Origin: Branchiostoma floridae
Taxonomy: Eukaryota > Chordata > Leptocardii > Amphioxiformes > Branchiostomatidae
DNA length: 64,000 nt
Direction: 5' to 3'
NCBI RefSeq assembly: GCF_000003815.2
Contig: NC_049984.1
Span: 6,406,715-6,470,714, forward strand
Shown one piece after another: positions 38,761 through 50,218 of this stretch. The translations under genes and the position numbers were made by a program. Within the stretch, counting starts at the first letter, position 1; each line of letters begins with the position of its first letter. The notes beneath the pieces are model-generated. The model was not told where the DNA came from. It did no database searches and saw only the letters and a program-made list of their open reading frames with translations.

Positions 38761-38935
38761 TGCTTGGTTGCTTGCTTGGTTGCTTGCTTGGTTACTTGCT
38801 TGCATGCTTGGTTGCTTGCTTGGTTGCTTGCTTGGTTACTTGCTTGCATGCTTGCTTGCTTGCTTGGTTGCTTGCTTGGTTGCTTACTTGGTTACTTGCT
38901 TGCTTGCATGCTTGCTTGCTTGCCTGCTTATTTGT
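38761..38935. repeat. (TTGC)/(TTGG) tetramer tract, about 175 bp
   Basis: GCTTGGTTGCTTGC-type tetramers open all three forward frames, giving Leu/Ala/Cys peptides that are not genes. Confidence 0.97.
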
Positions 38936-39289
38936 TTTCTTGTTTACATGCATGACGTTTTTCTCAGGAATAGTTTACAATGATGTTTAGCACAACAAGA
39001 ATACAGGCCACGGGACGACAAAACAAACACTACAGAAGCCTCGGAGATTCCAGACACCCCTTCCAGCAATGGAGCAGCCCAAAGCGAGGTTAATGACCTC
39101 TCCCTCCAGCCGACCAGAACGCGTCACGGCGGACTCCCTCCAAGATCAAGTGCTCATCTCCACCGACATCTAAAGTGGATCCCGACTCGCTTCATGGACC
39201 GCCACGATCCTCAATCGGAAGGGATCGATAGGATCGCTTCTGTGGAAACAGCATCCATCTCGCCCTCGAGAAATGGTTTGTTACATGGA

Positions 39290-39725
39290 AGTGCGGTTCT
39301 ACAGATACAGAAGCAGGTGTGTTACACCGAAGTGCGGTTATACTGGTTCTACAGATACAGACACATAAGCTGGTATGTTAAACCGACGGGTGGTTACGTA
39401 TACTGGCTCTACAGATACAGATACAGAAGCTGGCGTATAACGTCGAAGGGCGGTTATACCTTCTCTACAGATATAGATATGGATACAGAAGCTGATGCAC
39501 TTGTGTTACACCGAATAGAGGTTATACTGGCTCTACAGATTCAGACACAGAAGCTGGTGGGTTACACCGAAGGGTGATTATACCGGCTCTACAGATTCAG
39601 AAGCCGATGTGTTACACCGAAGGACAGTTATACCGTCTCTGCAGATACAGATACAGAAGCTGGTGTAAGTGTGTTACACCGAAGGGTGATTATACTGACC
39701 TACCAGATACAGATGCAGAGCAGGC
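39290..39725 (+). repeat. Minisatellite, about 48-68 bp unit, eight units
   Basis: Units start at CTCTACAGATACAGA-like words near 39297, 39349, 39411, 39464, 39532, 39580, 39638 and 39701, each followed by AGAAGCTGGTGTGTTACACC-like and GAAGGGCGGTTATAC-like sequence. Length varies by one or two GATACA hexamers. Open frames across it are repeat-driven. Confidence 0.9.
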
Positions 39726-39807
39726 ATCTTGCTGGTGTTTCAGAATTGTCGTTGTATTTTTTTATGATTACGCTTAGTACGAGAGGTTCTGTAATATCTA
39801 ATATATA

Positions 39808-39872
39808 AGTTGATGAAGGTTAGACATCCAGGCAATACGATACACAATATATCAGTTACTCAAGCAACTAGA
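39808..39872 (-). repeat. Family C element, copy 3 (degraded)
   Basis: GATGAAGGTTAGACATCCAG ... CAGTTACTCAAGCAACTAGA is the reverse complement of the flank-plus-arm arrangement seen in copies 1 and 2. Confidence 0.6.
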
Positions 39873-40344
39873 TAGATTCTGTAGCAATATCTGTAACGAA
39901 ATCTGTAACTTATAACAAAGGCTCGATTTATAATATCGAGTCGACATCATATCGCCTAATGGCTCCAGGTCGACTACAATTCGACTAAGAAACCATAGAA
40001 ACGCTTCTCTAAACCGAGCCTTGAAAAATCTATCCTGTTGCCGATTAGTTGTTATCTTGTGTTCTTAAATTTCTTTGTTTTGTGCACTCTAAACGAGTGC
40101 CTGATGATGTACGCCTTGTAGACAGATAGAGCAATTGGACAAGAATAGGTGCTATTGGAGCTTGTATTAAAGGTCAAAGGTAAAACGATCCTACTCAGAA
40201 AGAAGCTAATCGCAAAGCTGTGCGCTGGTGCTAACCACTGTTAAAGTATAGTTTCTCCGAAGGTGCAGAGTTGCTAGCGATGACTAAGGGCGTAAAATAC
40301 GGGAATTAGAACCTGAATCACTGCGTCACAGTATAATATCGATA

Positions 40345-41116
40345 GAGGACGCTATAGCACTTCTAGCTGAAAAACTAGAACAGGCACAGCAACTACTATC
40401 CCGGCTGGAAAACGAAGCTGGAAAAGTTGGACTACATCTAAACGCTAAGAAAACCAAAATGATGACCTTCAACCAGAAAACACCTGTCATCATTCGGTCC
40501 AAAAGTGGTGATATCGTAGAAGTGGTCAGAAACTTCAAATATCTTGGCTCAATGATGCAGAGTTCAGAAACAGACTTAGAAGTCAGGAAAGCTCTTGCCT
40601 GGAAAAGTTGTCACAAGCTAAACAAGATATGGAAATCCAATCTTCCACGCAGGATTAAAGTAAGGTTATTCATTGCCACCGTGGAATCTGTACTGTTATA
40701 TGGCTCGGAAACGTGGACCTTAACCAAGTCACTCGAGAAAAGGTTAAATGGCTGTTACACCCGCATGTTACGCGTGTGCCTAAACGTTTCATGGCAACAA
40801 AAGCTCACGAACGAGCAACTGTACCAAGACATACCATCAGTCACCAAGAAAATACAACAGCGCAGATTGAAACTTGCTGGGCATTGTGTTAGACACCCTG
40901 AAATCCCTGCACACCATCTTGTACTTTGGGAGCCTACTACTAAAGGAAAAAGAGGTAGGGGAAGACCCAGGGTGACCTACCTAGACAATCTACGTAGTGA
41001 CACAAGTCTGCATGATACCAAAGAGCTACAAAGGGCCATGGAGGACCAAGTGCATTGGAGGAATTTCTCTGGATTGGTTCGAGCGGGAGCTCGAACTAAG
41101 TAAGTAAGTAAGTAAG
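40345..41116 (+). mobile_element. 5'-truncated non-LTR retrotransposon with intact RT C-terminal reading frame and (TAAG)5 tail
   Basis: The open frame 40288-41103 carries, from about 40345, EDAIALLAEKLEQAQQLLSR, then LENEAGKVGLHLNAKKTKMM, then FKYLGSMM, VESVLLYGSETWTLT, NGCYTRMLR, RRLKLAGHCVRHPEIPAHHL and KRGRGRPRVTYLDNL. This is the segment from the reverse-transcriptase catalytic block (its Asp pair would be at 'ED') through the thumb and C-terminal region of RTE-like and related invertebrate non-LTR elements. The finger and palm regions and the endonuclease are absent. The stop TAA lies inside five TAAG repeats (41097-41116), which look like the 3' tail. The first Met is at 40459, but the homology starts earlier, so it is not a real start. 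Clade assignment is uncertain. Confidence 0.88.
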
Positions 41117-41795
41117 GACGCTTCTACAGCTAGAATTATTGCGTTACATTATGATATCGCCAGAGGACGCCTCTATCACATGGGTCACTAACATGGAGAA
41201 ATACCGTAATGCAAAACACCTTTTGAGCAGTATATGTACAGCGTATTAAGCCAAGTGATCCCAATTCTTATCATAAGTAACGAACGCCGTAAGTCATATT
41301 GACGACAATAAACCATGGTCAACAGACTTTGCACAACAAATACATATTTACTCGTCCAACGTTGAGATGCCAACGTTCCTTGCGCTGCCTTTCACAAGGA
41401 AATGCTGTGGCCGGTTCTACTGCTAGGTGGCGCTACAAGTAGCAAGGATGTGATCCCAAACGTTGGCAGGTGCATTTCTCTTTCTTACGTCCAAAGAACT
41501 TTGCTAACATAGTATGGCATCAGTAAAGGGGAGCGTTCGTTACTTGTTTACGCTATTTGCATTCCCTATGTCCCGATAAATTGAATGTTATTTCTTTGTT
41601 TGTTTGCTTGCTTGTTGGCTTAAGCCTCTGTTCATTCATGAAAACTCAATTGGTCTGCTGATCGCTTTTCATTGAATTTACAAGAATAGGTAAGAAAATA
41701 CAAGCTATAGCAGATACAGATCACGTGCCTGAAGTTTTAGTATGATCTATAATGTAAAAGTATGATTTGAAAGACAACAAAACAAAAACAAATTA
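41117..41795. other. No recognised gene
   Basis: The start of this stretch (41138-41171) resembles the sequence just upstream of the retroelement (see findings). Nothing else was recognised. Confidence 0.4.
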
Positions 41796-41799
41796 CAAA

Positions 41800-42056
41800 C
41801 TAGAAAGGCAACATTTTTGAAAAAAAAAATGCAGGATGTGGGCGAAGGGAAAAGAAAGCAAAAATCGCAAGAAAAGAGCAACAAGAAAGGCAACATTTTC
41901 GCGAAAATGCAGCAAAAAGAAAAATTAACTAGAAAGGCAACATTTTTGAAAAAAAATGCAGGATGTGGGCGAAGGGAAAAGAAAGCAAAAATCGCAAGAA
42001 AAGAAGCAACAAGAAAGGCAACATTTTCGCGAAAATGCAGCAAAAAGAAAAATTAA
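41800..42056. repeat. 129-bp tandem duplication
   Basis: CTAGAAAGGCAACATTTTTG begins at 41800 and 41929. Each unit contains an internal near-copy (CAAGAAAGGCAACATTTTCG), so the unit itself arose by a smaller duplication. Confidence 0.92.
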
Positions 42057-42121
42057 AAAACATTATCTGTCCACGGATTCGATCCCGGAGCGCTAGTTTA
42101 TACAACATGTTACTGGCACAC

Positions 42122-42645
42122 GTTTTAACCATCCTCACACTCAGGGTTGACATCGCTGCAAAGCCTAACGATATCACCCCTGACAAATCAGCCAGGGTAT
42201 TTGGGTATTTGGGGCGCCCTGCTTATGAATATTAATGAGCTTGCCTGATTTGTCACGGGCCAATCAGCGACCGGATTGCAAGTTTCGAACAAACAGCGTA
42301 CGGCGCGGCGTGTACAAAGATCTGTATTTCTTTGCGTGATGGTAATGTTTTTTTTATCGTATGCTAGGTCGGTACATATATACGGTGATGCCGTGGTTAC
42401 CCTATACCCACAGAACCGACAAATGTTAAATTTGGTACCTGATAAAGACGTCTGGACGCTGAAAGAACGTTACGCCGGTACTGTTATCTTGCTCTTGAAT
42501 ATTAATGAGTCGCCTTATATGGCGCCTTCCGAGCTTCCGACAACAAGAAGCCAAATACCCAAATACCCTGGCTGATTTGTCAGGGGTGATATCGTTAGGC
42601 TTTGCCGCGATGTCAACCCTGAGTGTGAGGGTGGTTTTAACAGGT
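42122..42645. mobile_element. Long-TIR element, about 525 bp, flanked by TTTTAA
   Basis: About 90 bp at the left (from CCATCCTCACACTCAGGGTT to AGCCAGGGTATTTGGGTATT) are inverted with few mismatches at 42554-42645. TTTTAA precedes the left end and follows the right end, so the target duplication could be TTAA or TTTTAA. The interior has no recognisable coding sequence. Confidence 0.85.
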
Positions 42646-42827
42646 ATACAAATGTATTGCGATGCTTGAACACGTCCGTTCACCGTTGAATTTGCAAGAT
42701 TCCAAGGTCCAATTTTCTGAAGATAACGTTTTTGTGTGAAAATTTATCAATCTCGTTCATTCCATGGCGGGCAACTTCTTCCTTGAGCGCTTGTTTGGTC
42801 GTCTCAGCTGCTATAGTGTTGTCAAAC

Positions 42828-43125
42828 TGCATGCCGAATGCCATTTTGTGTCCTGTGCGTTGATTGGTTCAGTTCTGCGTACACCCGAGACAGTCCGCGA
42901 CTTTGTCCCAATCAAAAAGCTGGAAACGCGGAGTATATGTTGACAGCCTCCATTTTTTCTGAGTTCTGATTGGCTATTATCAAAGTCGATGCCGATTGTG
43001 TTCTGTGCGTTGATAGGTTCACCTCTGACGTAAAACCGAGAAAGTGCGACTGTAAGCCAATCAAAAAGCTTGAAACGTGGAGTGCATGTTTACAGCTTCC
43101 ATTTTTTCTGATTTCCGGTTGGAAT
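42828..43125. repeat. About 150-bp degenerate tandem duplication
   Basis: TGTGCGTTGATTGGTTCA, CCAATCAAAAAGCTGGAAAC and CTCCATTTTTTCTGAGTTC recur as TGTGCGTTGATAGGTTCA, CCAATCAAAAAGCTTGAAAC and TTCCATTTTTTCTGATTTC. Confidence 0.85.
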
Positions 43126-43203
43126 ATGCAAATATCTGAGGAAAAACTAAATGTTGGGCTTCGCCCACATAATTACAATACAGTAATTACAATACGATGT
43201 TGC

Positions 43204-43292
43204 GAAAACAGATTAGCACTGTAAAACTGAAATGTAAGGCACTGGTATTTCAGTGTCATTACATTTCAGTTTTACAGTGCTAATCTGTTTTC
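43204..43292. repeat. Perfect hairpin, 34-bp arms, 21-nt loop
   Basis: 43204-43237 (starts GAAAACAGATTAGCACTG) is exactly inverted at 43259-43292. The loop 43238-43258 contains a further CACTG/CAGTG pair. A transcript would fold into an 89-nt hairpin. It could be a tiny foldback element or a small-RNA precursor. Confidence 0.92.
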
Positions 43293-43650
43293 ATTGAATC
43301 ACTTGAATCACCGAGATCTAACAAGATAAGAGAATATCTACCTACCGACCGAATCCGCAATTTGTTGGTCATACCTCCGGCTGTTTTCTATTTAGAAATC
43401 ACTTATTACTTTTTGAAAAGGAAACGGAAGCCTAGAAGGCAACAGTCGGAGGGAGTCTATAACGGTGGCTTATCAGTAGCCTGGATGTGACTCACATGAA
43501 GTTGCACCTGCAGGACATGTGGCGGTAATCCGTACACGATATTTTCTACCTCGTAGTCTGCGTGGCCAACTTTCCCCCACATTATGGTCAACTCCTGCCA
43601 CTTAATTAACTCGTAAGCTTAATGGATATCTGGCGGAGACTCCCAAGTGA

Positions 43651-43695
43651 TTTGTGTCGTGTCTGCCACTTTATTTGTGTCGTGTCTGCCACTTT
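43651..43695. repeat. 23-bp tandem duplication
   Basis: TTTGTGTCGTGTCTGCCACT occurs at 43651 and 43674. Confidence 0.95.
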
Positions 43696-43859
43696 ACAAT
43701 GATCGGTCTTACGTAAAAGTGCAAGGCTGATGTTTTATAATTTGTTTTGTATCTGTTGCCATGTATTAGTTGGGTTTTCATGAGAAGACTGCCTCGTCGT
43801 GGTGCGATTTGGTAATAATTTATATTGCTGTTTCGTAATGTGCAACGGTTCTCATTAGC

Positions 43860-44880
43860 AACGTTATCTTGTCTAATATTGTTGAAGACCTCTGGTCTTT
43901 GCTTTCAAAAGATGTTGTTTGTAAGGGTGTTATGTCGCATCGGTCAAATTTTCTTGTGTTTCCGGTGAGGATGCTGCAATAATGACTTACTAAGATTGCA
44001 ATCCTTATTTTTCCCAACTTGTTTCGTAACGTCTGTCTTGCATGAATAAGAGTTTTCCCTAATAAGGCTGTCTGGTGGTGGTGTTGTTTCGTAATTACTG
44101 TTTCATAAGAGCCCGGGCAGGTGGTTATCAAGTCTAAGCCACTCATCGGCCATAATTTGACTTGAGAAATCTGGGGCATTAGGATTAGCATGGTCTCCGA
44201 AGGCTTCATTACACAAAATGTAAAATATATCTCAGAGTCTTACATCATTTCCAACCCAGTAACAAAATTTAAACCCTATTGAATGCATCGTTACGTTTGG
44301 GGTAATGAATCTCGATTTGGCTGTCGAATCCAGTCGGGATTTGGTCCGCGTCTTGCACGTTAAAGGTTGGGACTACAGCGAGTCGTCAGTTAGATACATT
44401 GGTTTTCATCGCAGAACCGGTAAACCTCCTTCAGTAATAGTGACAAGTTTTGTGCAGTGAGTAAAAGCTGTCTAAGACCATACCATATATAGGTTGATCT
44501 ACTCACACTGGGATGGATCGGTTGTCAGTGTAAACACAGGGCGTAAGCACTTAACGTCCCAGTCTGGTTGACATCCCTAGCCGAAGACGGGTACTATATC
44601 TTTCCACGGGTGTGAATTCTTGTGGAAATTGAATGAAGTGAAATGCCTTACCGAAGGCCATAGCGCTGGACCCTGCTTGGGATTCCATTCTGAATCAGAT
44701 ACCCTAACCACAGCCATTATTGGTGGGTACGTCTGACGCATTGGCATACACATCACATAACATGCATTTATGTCTATGACGAGCAGCATGGCATTTTCTA
44801 TCACAAGGAAAGCTAGGGGGGGTTCACCACTTCTTCCTGACATCAAACTCTATCTGACACACACAAAAAATAAATAAATT
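43860..44880. other. No recognised gene
   Basis: Open frames on the minus strand (43820-44209, 44577-44846) have no recognisable motifs. Confidence 0.4.
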
Positions 44881-44886
44881 CTGGCA

Positions 44887-45053
44887 TACGCCAAAAAGTT
44901 GTTACTCAAGCAACTGGATATGGTTTTGGAATATGACCTCAAGCAACTGGATATGGTTTTGGAATATGACCGTTTCCAAAACCATATCCAGTTGCTTGAG
45001 TAACTACTTTTTGGCGTATCTTATAACCTGGATGTCTAACCTACATCGACGTA
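44887..45053. mobile_element. Family C hairpin element, copy 1, with duplicated left arm
   Basis: TACGCCAAAAAGTTGTTACT ... ATATGGTTTTGGAATATGAC on the left, CGTTTCCAAAACCATATCCA ... AACTACTTTTTGGCGTA on the right (to 45018). A 33-bp part of the left arm (from CTCAAGCAACTGGATATGG) is directly repeated. The sequence ACCTGGATGTCTAACCTACA just outside the hairpin is shared with copy 2, so the real element is longer than the hairpin. Confidence 0.88.
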
Positions 45054-45157
45054 AATTCCAGCATGTTTAGGACAAACGATATCACAGCAGGTACGCTGCA
45101 TTGCCGAGGAAAGCCGCCAGGAGGCCCATAATTAATCATGACTTTTGCTAGACACAT

Positions 45158-45303
45158 ACCAAGGAGGTTATATCCTCCTTGCACATACCAAACAAATCAC
45201 GATCCAACCCAATAAAAGATATGCTGACCACAAGTATCTGGAAATACACACACAGACACACCTAAAATAATACCTCCATGTTTCATGGGGGTAAAAAGGA
45301 AAA
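45158..45303 (-). mobile_element. ACCTCC-type repeat family, copy 2
   Basis: On the minus strand: ACCCCCATGAAACATGGAGG, then GGTGTGTCTGTGTGTG, ending in the palindrome CAAGGAGGATATAACCTCCT. It resembles 58507-58600 on the plus strand (ACCTCCATGGGAGATGGAGG, GGTGTGTCTGTTTGTG). Confidence 0.65.
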
Positions 45304-45309
45304 CACCCT

Positions 45310-47220
45310 TTACCTTATCTACCGTATTTTGCATTTCCACCCCCAACATGATGATAATTAGCATGAATTAGCATCTGTCTTAAATTCGTGAACTCACACG
45401 GCCTCTTTATATCTCGATTAGTTGTAAGATGTTCGTTGTCACAACAATCTCAAAACATACAAGTTTTACATTTTCAGGAAGAATCTATGTGTGGACACGA
45501 CAAACGTGTATGGACTTTCTTGGGGTATTTGATAACTGCAATATCCCGCATATTCCATTCAACATGATAAGGGTATCGCATTGTTGTTAAAAGCCGGTGA
45601 CTTCATTTGAACTGCAATATCTAACATTTTGCGTAACATGTTGACATTTCAACCAACGCGCGGAGGTTATTGAAAGTATGATCACAGCGTTGTTCTGGCG
45701 TCAGTAGATGCAACCCATGTCTGAGATCATTAGGTTGTTTGTACCTTGGCGTCTTTTCCAGCGGTGCGTAGGATGATGACACTCTTAGTCCACTGAAGTG
45801 GCAACCCTTGAGCGACGAGACTTCTAAATAGTAGTCTAAATGGATTTTATTGATAACGATGTGTGTTTTGTACGTTTCTTGCATTTTATTTCATCTTCCA
45901 AACCATACTCACCCACCGTGCATTCACGGGGTCACTTCTTTATATCTTGATAAGGCTTAGGTCACATTCAAAAAAAGGGGCCCGGCCGGGCAGCTATCGG
46001 GAGCGAAAAACATTATATTAAAGACATAAAAATACACAAAATGTCAAAATAAGATTCAAGGGCATAATTTGTGTATTTTTCTTGGTATACAATTTGATTT
46101 CTCGTTTTTTTAAACATCCCGGCCGGGCCCCTGCTTGGAAATGTGACCCAGGCCTAAGCTTGTAGATCATCATCATCATATTTTTGTAGATACGTTGTCA
46201 CAACAATATCATAACAGATTTTGCATTATGATGAATCTATGTATGAACGCGACAAAAGTACACGGGCCTTTGTGTGGTATTCTAGAACTACAAATTTCAA
46301 CATATTCTGTTGCAAAAAAACATATCCATTTCATCCTCCTAACGCCCGGTCCCCAACGGCATTAGCCTCTTAGTAACACAGGAAGTTTTGACACGACTGT
46401 GGTCCCTCTGCGTAGGAGAATGCTCCATTTGAACTGCAATGTTTGACAGTTTAGATACATTTTACATACCAAGTTGACATTTCAACAACCACAGTGTTGG
46501 TTTTTACATGCGTCAGTAGATGCAATTTGATTCCTGAGATCAGTACGTTGCTTGTACCTTGTAATTTAGATACATTTTACATACCAAGTTGACATTTCAC
46601 CAAACCCCCGGGCGTTATTAATATTATGATCATGTTTTTTACTTGCGTCAGTAGATACGATTTGATTCCTGAGATCAGTACGTTGCTTGCACCTTGCTGT
46701 GTGAAACAGAGCTGAGTGCGATGATGCGTGCGGTAGACATAACTGAGCGACCAGGCATCTCAAATAAAGTAGTTTAAACAAGGTTTTACTAAAGGTCCTT
46801 GGTTCAAACGACTTCCATCGCTACGAAATTGTCTTTGTACGTTTTGTGTTTGTTGTCTTTCATGTCAAACTCATCTGCCATGCATTCAGGCTTTTGTGGT
46901 TTCTTCGTATCTTCATTAGTTCTAAGATATCTCAAAACGGCTTTTGCATCATCATCGACATAATTTGCAATGATTAGCAGGGCCTTTCGTGAGTATTCTA
47001 CTGTATTTCTACATCTACAACATTCAGCATGTGTTGATGTGTTATCTAACACGTTGATGTTATTGCACTGCTAGCTGTTTTTAAACGTCACTGTCAACTT
47101 TTGCAATTTATAAACATTTTACATGTTGAGATTTTGCCAAACTCGATGTTATTGAATGTACGACCAAAATTATCCTGGCCTCTTAAGATGACCTTATTTC
47201 CGAGATATGTAAAATGTTTG
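45310..47220. repeat. Degenerate segmental repeat, three units of roughly 500-950 bp
   Basis: Unit openings at about 45381, 45904 and 46861 share CTCA-C-CC-TGCATTCA...CTTTATATCTTGAT-AG-like sequence, then TTGTCACAACAAT. Later blocks share TTTGAACTGCAAT, CAAGTTGACATTTCA, GCGTCAGTAGATGCAA and GAGATCAGTACGTTGCTTGT. Part of the second unit is itself duplicated (46450-46560 and 46563-46690). Confidence 0.7.
45954..46154. mobile_element. Family D MITE nested in the segmental repeat
   Basis: AGGCTTAGGTCACATT on the left, AATGTGACCCAGGCCT on the right. Subterminal GGGGCCCGGCCGGGC and GCCGGGCCC blocks are inverted relative to each other. The other units of the surrounding repeat lack this segment, giving an approximate empty site. 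Confidence 0.75.
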
Positions 47221-47299
47221 TTCCTTTGTCTAGGCAGTGAAGGGTTAGAAATGCCCCATTTGCCGAAACCTTTGAACGACCAAAAATCTCAGTAGTTGT

Positions 47300-50200
47300 T
47301 TGAAAACTTTCCCAGATAAAGAAGTATATTTCGTGTGATGTTCCCTTTCCACAAGGGATGTTTCAGGTAGAAGACTTCATATAAGCAATTTGCGTTCTTG
47401 CCCAATGCAGCATGTAAATGTAAATCGAGTTTGATCTTTTCGAGTGCAGTGTTCCATACTTTGATGTTTGTGTGTGGCGAGGCGTTCAGAGATAGCGCAC
47501 CCACTTCATTTCCACTCCACTCCATCTGTAAACCTACAGGCTTCATTAACACACCAAGGTGATGTTGCCATGTTGTGTTCAAAGCAATTCAGTAAAAGGA
47601 AACCCTTGAGTGCTTCCTTGCGTACGTTGGGCCTATGGGGTAAATTAAACCTTAAAGCACTCATGCTCATCAAACGGCATGTATTACCTGAGGCAAGAAT
47701 GTCGGTTTGTTTTCTTCACGATGTAAAGGTCTTTGATTTACTCCCACCCATCCATGTGATGCGGGAACGTGATTTGTAACCTATACAGGTGCATAAGCTG
47801 ATTCTCTTTTCAAGAATTAAGTGAAAACTGACATACATAAATATTTTTAATTATTTTTTACACACGCAAACTTACACGAGCAGGAAGCTGCAGCATTGGG
47901 TATCATAAAAACACTGCATAAACATACAAATGCAGGTTATATTACAAACGATCGGCAAGTAAACAGTCGGAAGGCCAGCAGGAGACCCATTAACATTGCG
48001 AAGCAATTGAGTTATTGTACAGTCTTACAGCTAATAAATAAGCCGCCACACTGAGAAAACATTACCATAGAGGCCTCCTGAAGATTGTCTTGAATACCTG
48101 AATATCTGCAGTGTATGTACCTCAGGATTAATGATACTAAATTGGTCCTTTTTTATATCACTTTAAAGTCATGTATTTTTTCTCACTTGGTGGAACATTG
48201 GCACACGGAGCAACTATGAGAGTCGTTACTAGTTGGACTAGCTAAGCTTAAATGCGTGTTTCATACGACACTGCAATATTATGTTTTTAGTGATTGAACA
48301 GAAACATTTCAACCAATTACTCGTAGTTCCGGATCTGGCAACAGTGGAATTGGTCCCAACTTGCCAGAGGAACCTTGAGCCAATTCAGCTGATTGCTTCG
48401 GCCGCCAGATGTGGCCAACGCTAGCGGCGGGAAAAACGACGAAATTTTGACAGGTCACTGAACGTACAGCTGAGGAGACATCAGCAAGTATCAAGTATGT
48501 AAGATTAGACCATGCTTATAAATACGTTGTATTTCAGCATAAGCGGCACAAATAAACTGCTGTCTGAAAAAAATTCTTGTGTCGTCTTGTCTGCGCCGCG
48601 CAACGTACCATTCGAAGTCGACAAAAAACATTGAATGGATTTCGCAGCACTCACATTTGAATGACACCTCTTAATATACATGTACATCGCAACACATACG
48701 GTTGAACTGACATGCTGTTAAATTCGTCTGATTCGTCTAGCCTCCTAAGAAGGCTATGGTAATAACATAGTCAAATTCCCGAGCCGGTGTAGGGTCGCGC
48801 TTGTTTGGTGGTCGTTTATTTACACATCATGGACTTACAAAATCTTGATCTTTCATTGCGCTAATTTCTGGCGGTTCAGACATTATCTTCATGGATTATG
48901 AGAAGGATAAATTTTATCTCTTAAAATTATTATTTTTTTTGCCATTGGCCATTTTGGAAATGCATGACGAACTCTGGACTTATCTCAATTCAGTGCATAC
49001 ATGTACTATTATTTTCTCTTCCTGGTGACTTACGAACTCGTTTTACCAAGCCTGTTTTGTTAGAGTTTTGAAAGTCTGTCTAAATTTTAAGCCCTTCAAT
49101 AGCAGAATGTTTTTGGATCTTCACCTCAAGACCTCATGACCTCAAGGAAAATCGGCGTGCAGGCCGATTCGAGCTTCTCATGGATGCCCAAACAAATGTT
49201 CTGTTCAAACAAACAATCCAATATTTTAACATGTCGTTCACAATGTTTGCTATTTGTATCTATTACTGATTCATTATTGTAATGTAATCGCTATTCAGAC
49301 TACCAGGAGGAATGTTATGCCTGTTGTTTGATAATAAACCAGTATACCAACTTGAGAGGCATAAAAGACTGAAGCTTGTTGGTAAGAGCTTGGCTTTGTG
49401 TACGGAAAAAGTGCATAAACGTTTTATAATGGCAGTTGACCTTTCATTGGAATATGGTACCTTGTAACAGACCACGGACTAGCCTCTACCAGGCTCCCTG
49501 GATCGGTGGTCTAATAGTAGAAATTGAACAAATAAAGTCAATACAGCGCTAGGGGCGTCAGTTGACTCCCCTACAATTAGACCAGCTATCCGCGGAGCAT
49601 GGTAGGGGCTACCACGGACACAGACGAGGCATACTTTGTTTGTTTGACGATTGAGTGTAATAGTATGTGATTGCTGCGTAGATAAGTCCGATGATGCGAT
49701 TCGAAACGACAACTAAAAATGATGTATCAAGTTCCTAAAACAGTACTAGTCAGTAACAATTGATGAATAGAATAGAAGGCTTTTTCTTCAGTAGTGGCTA
49801 CTGGTTCAGCGGTATTTTGCCAGGCTTAATCTATCCCAACGTTACAACGTTAAGCACCTGTCTAACCCATGAAAGAAGTCATTGATTTTCCCTAGTCTCT
49901 GGAGCCCAATTACAGAATCTTCTCCTCCCGTGAAAGCAATCCATTTCATTTTCAGTTCTTTCGTTTCGTTTTTCTGCATTATTATCCACTCGCGATGTGA
50001 CAAGACTCGACAGGCTGCCGATTGTAGGAACAGTACATGAACGCATGCGTCTTCATTATACATGTATGTCCACACTGCGTCGTGATGGAGACACAGCAAG
50101 TCACCTGTGAATCGATTCGTCGATGTTAAGAGGCCCGGATGGGTGAAAGGCATGCGTAGCAATCAGAATATTATGCAAGCAAAGCACTGGCACGACTTGG
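47300..50200. other. No recognised gene
   Basis: Includes part of a dispersed motif (GCAGGCCGATTCGAGCTTCT near 49160, similar to 53390 and 53583). Open frames show no recognisable domain. Confidence 0.4.
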
Positions 50201-50218
50201 CTGGGTCCTCTACCCATT

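Noticed and set aside
38760-38990. Leu/Cys/Ala-rich 'membrane protein' frames
   Set aside because: They are translations of a TTGC/TTGG tetramer tract, open in all three frames.
42062-42100. GATTCGATCCC word resembling a tRNA B box
   Set aside because: No A box or cloverleaf stems could be placed around it, and it borders the long-TIR element.
41929-42186. Phe/Leu-rich minus-strand frames suggesting membrane proteins
   Set aside because: They derive from the A-rich 129-bp tandem duplication.
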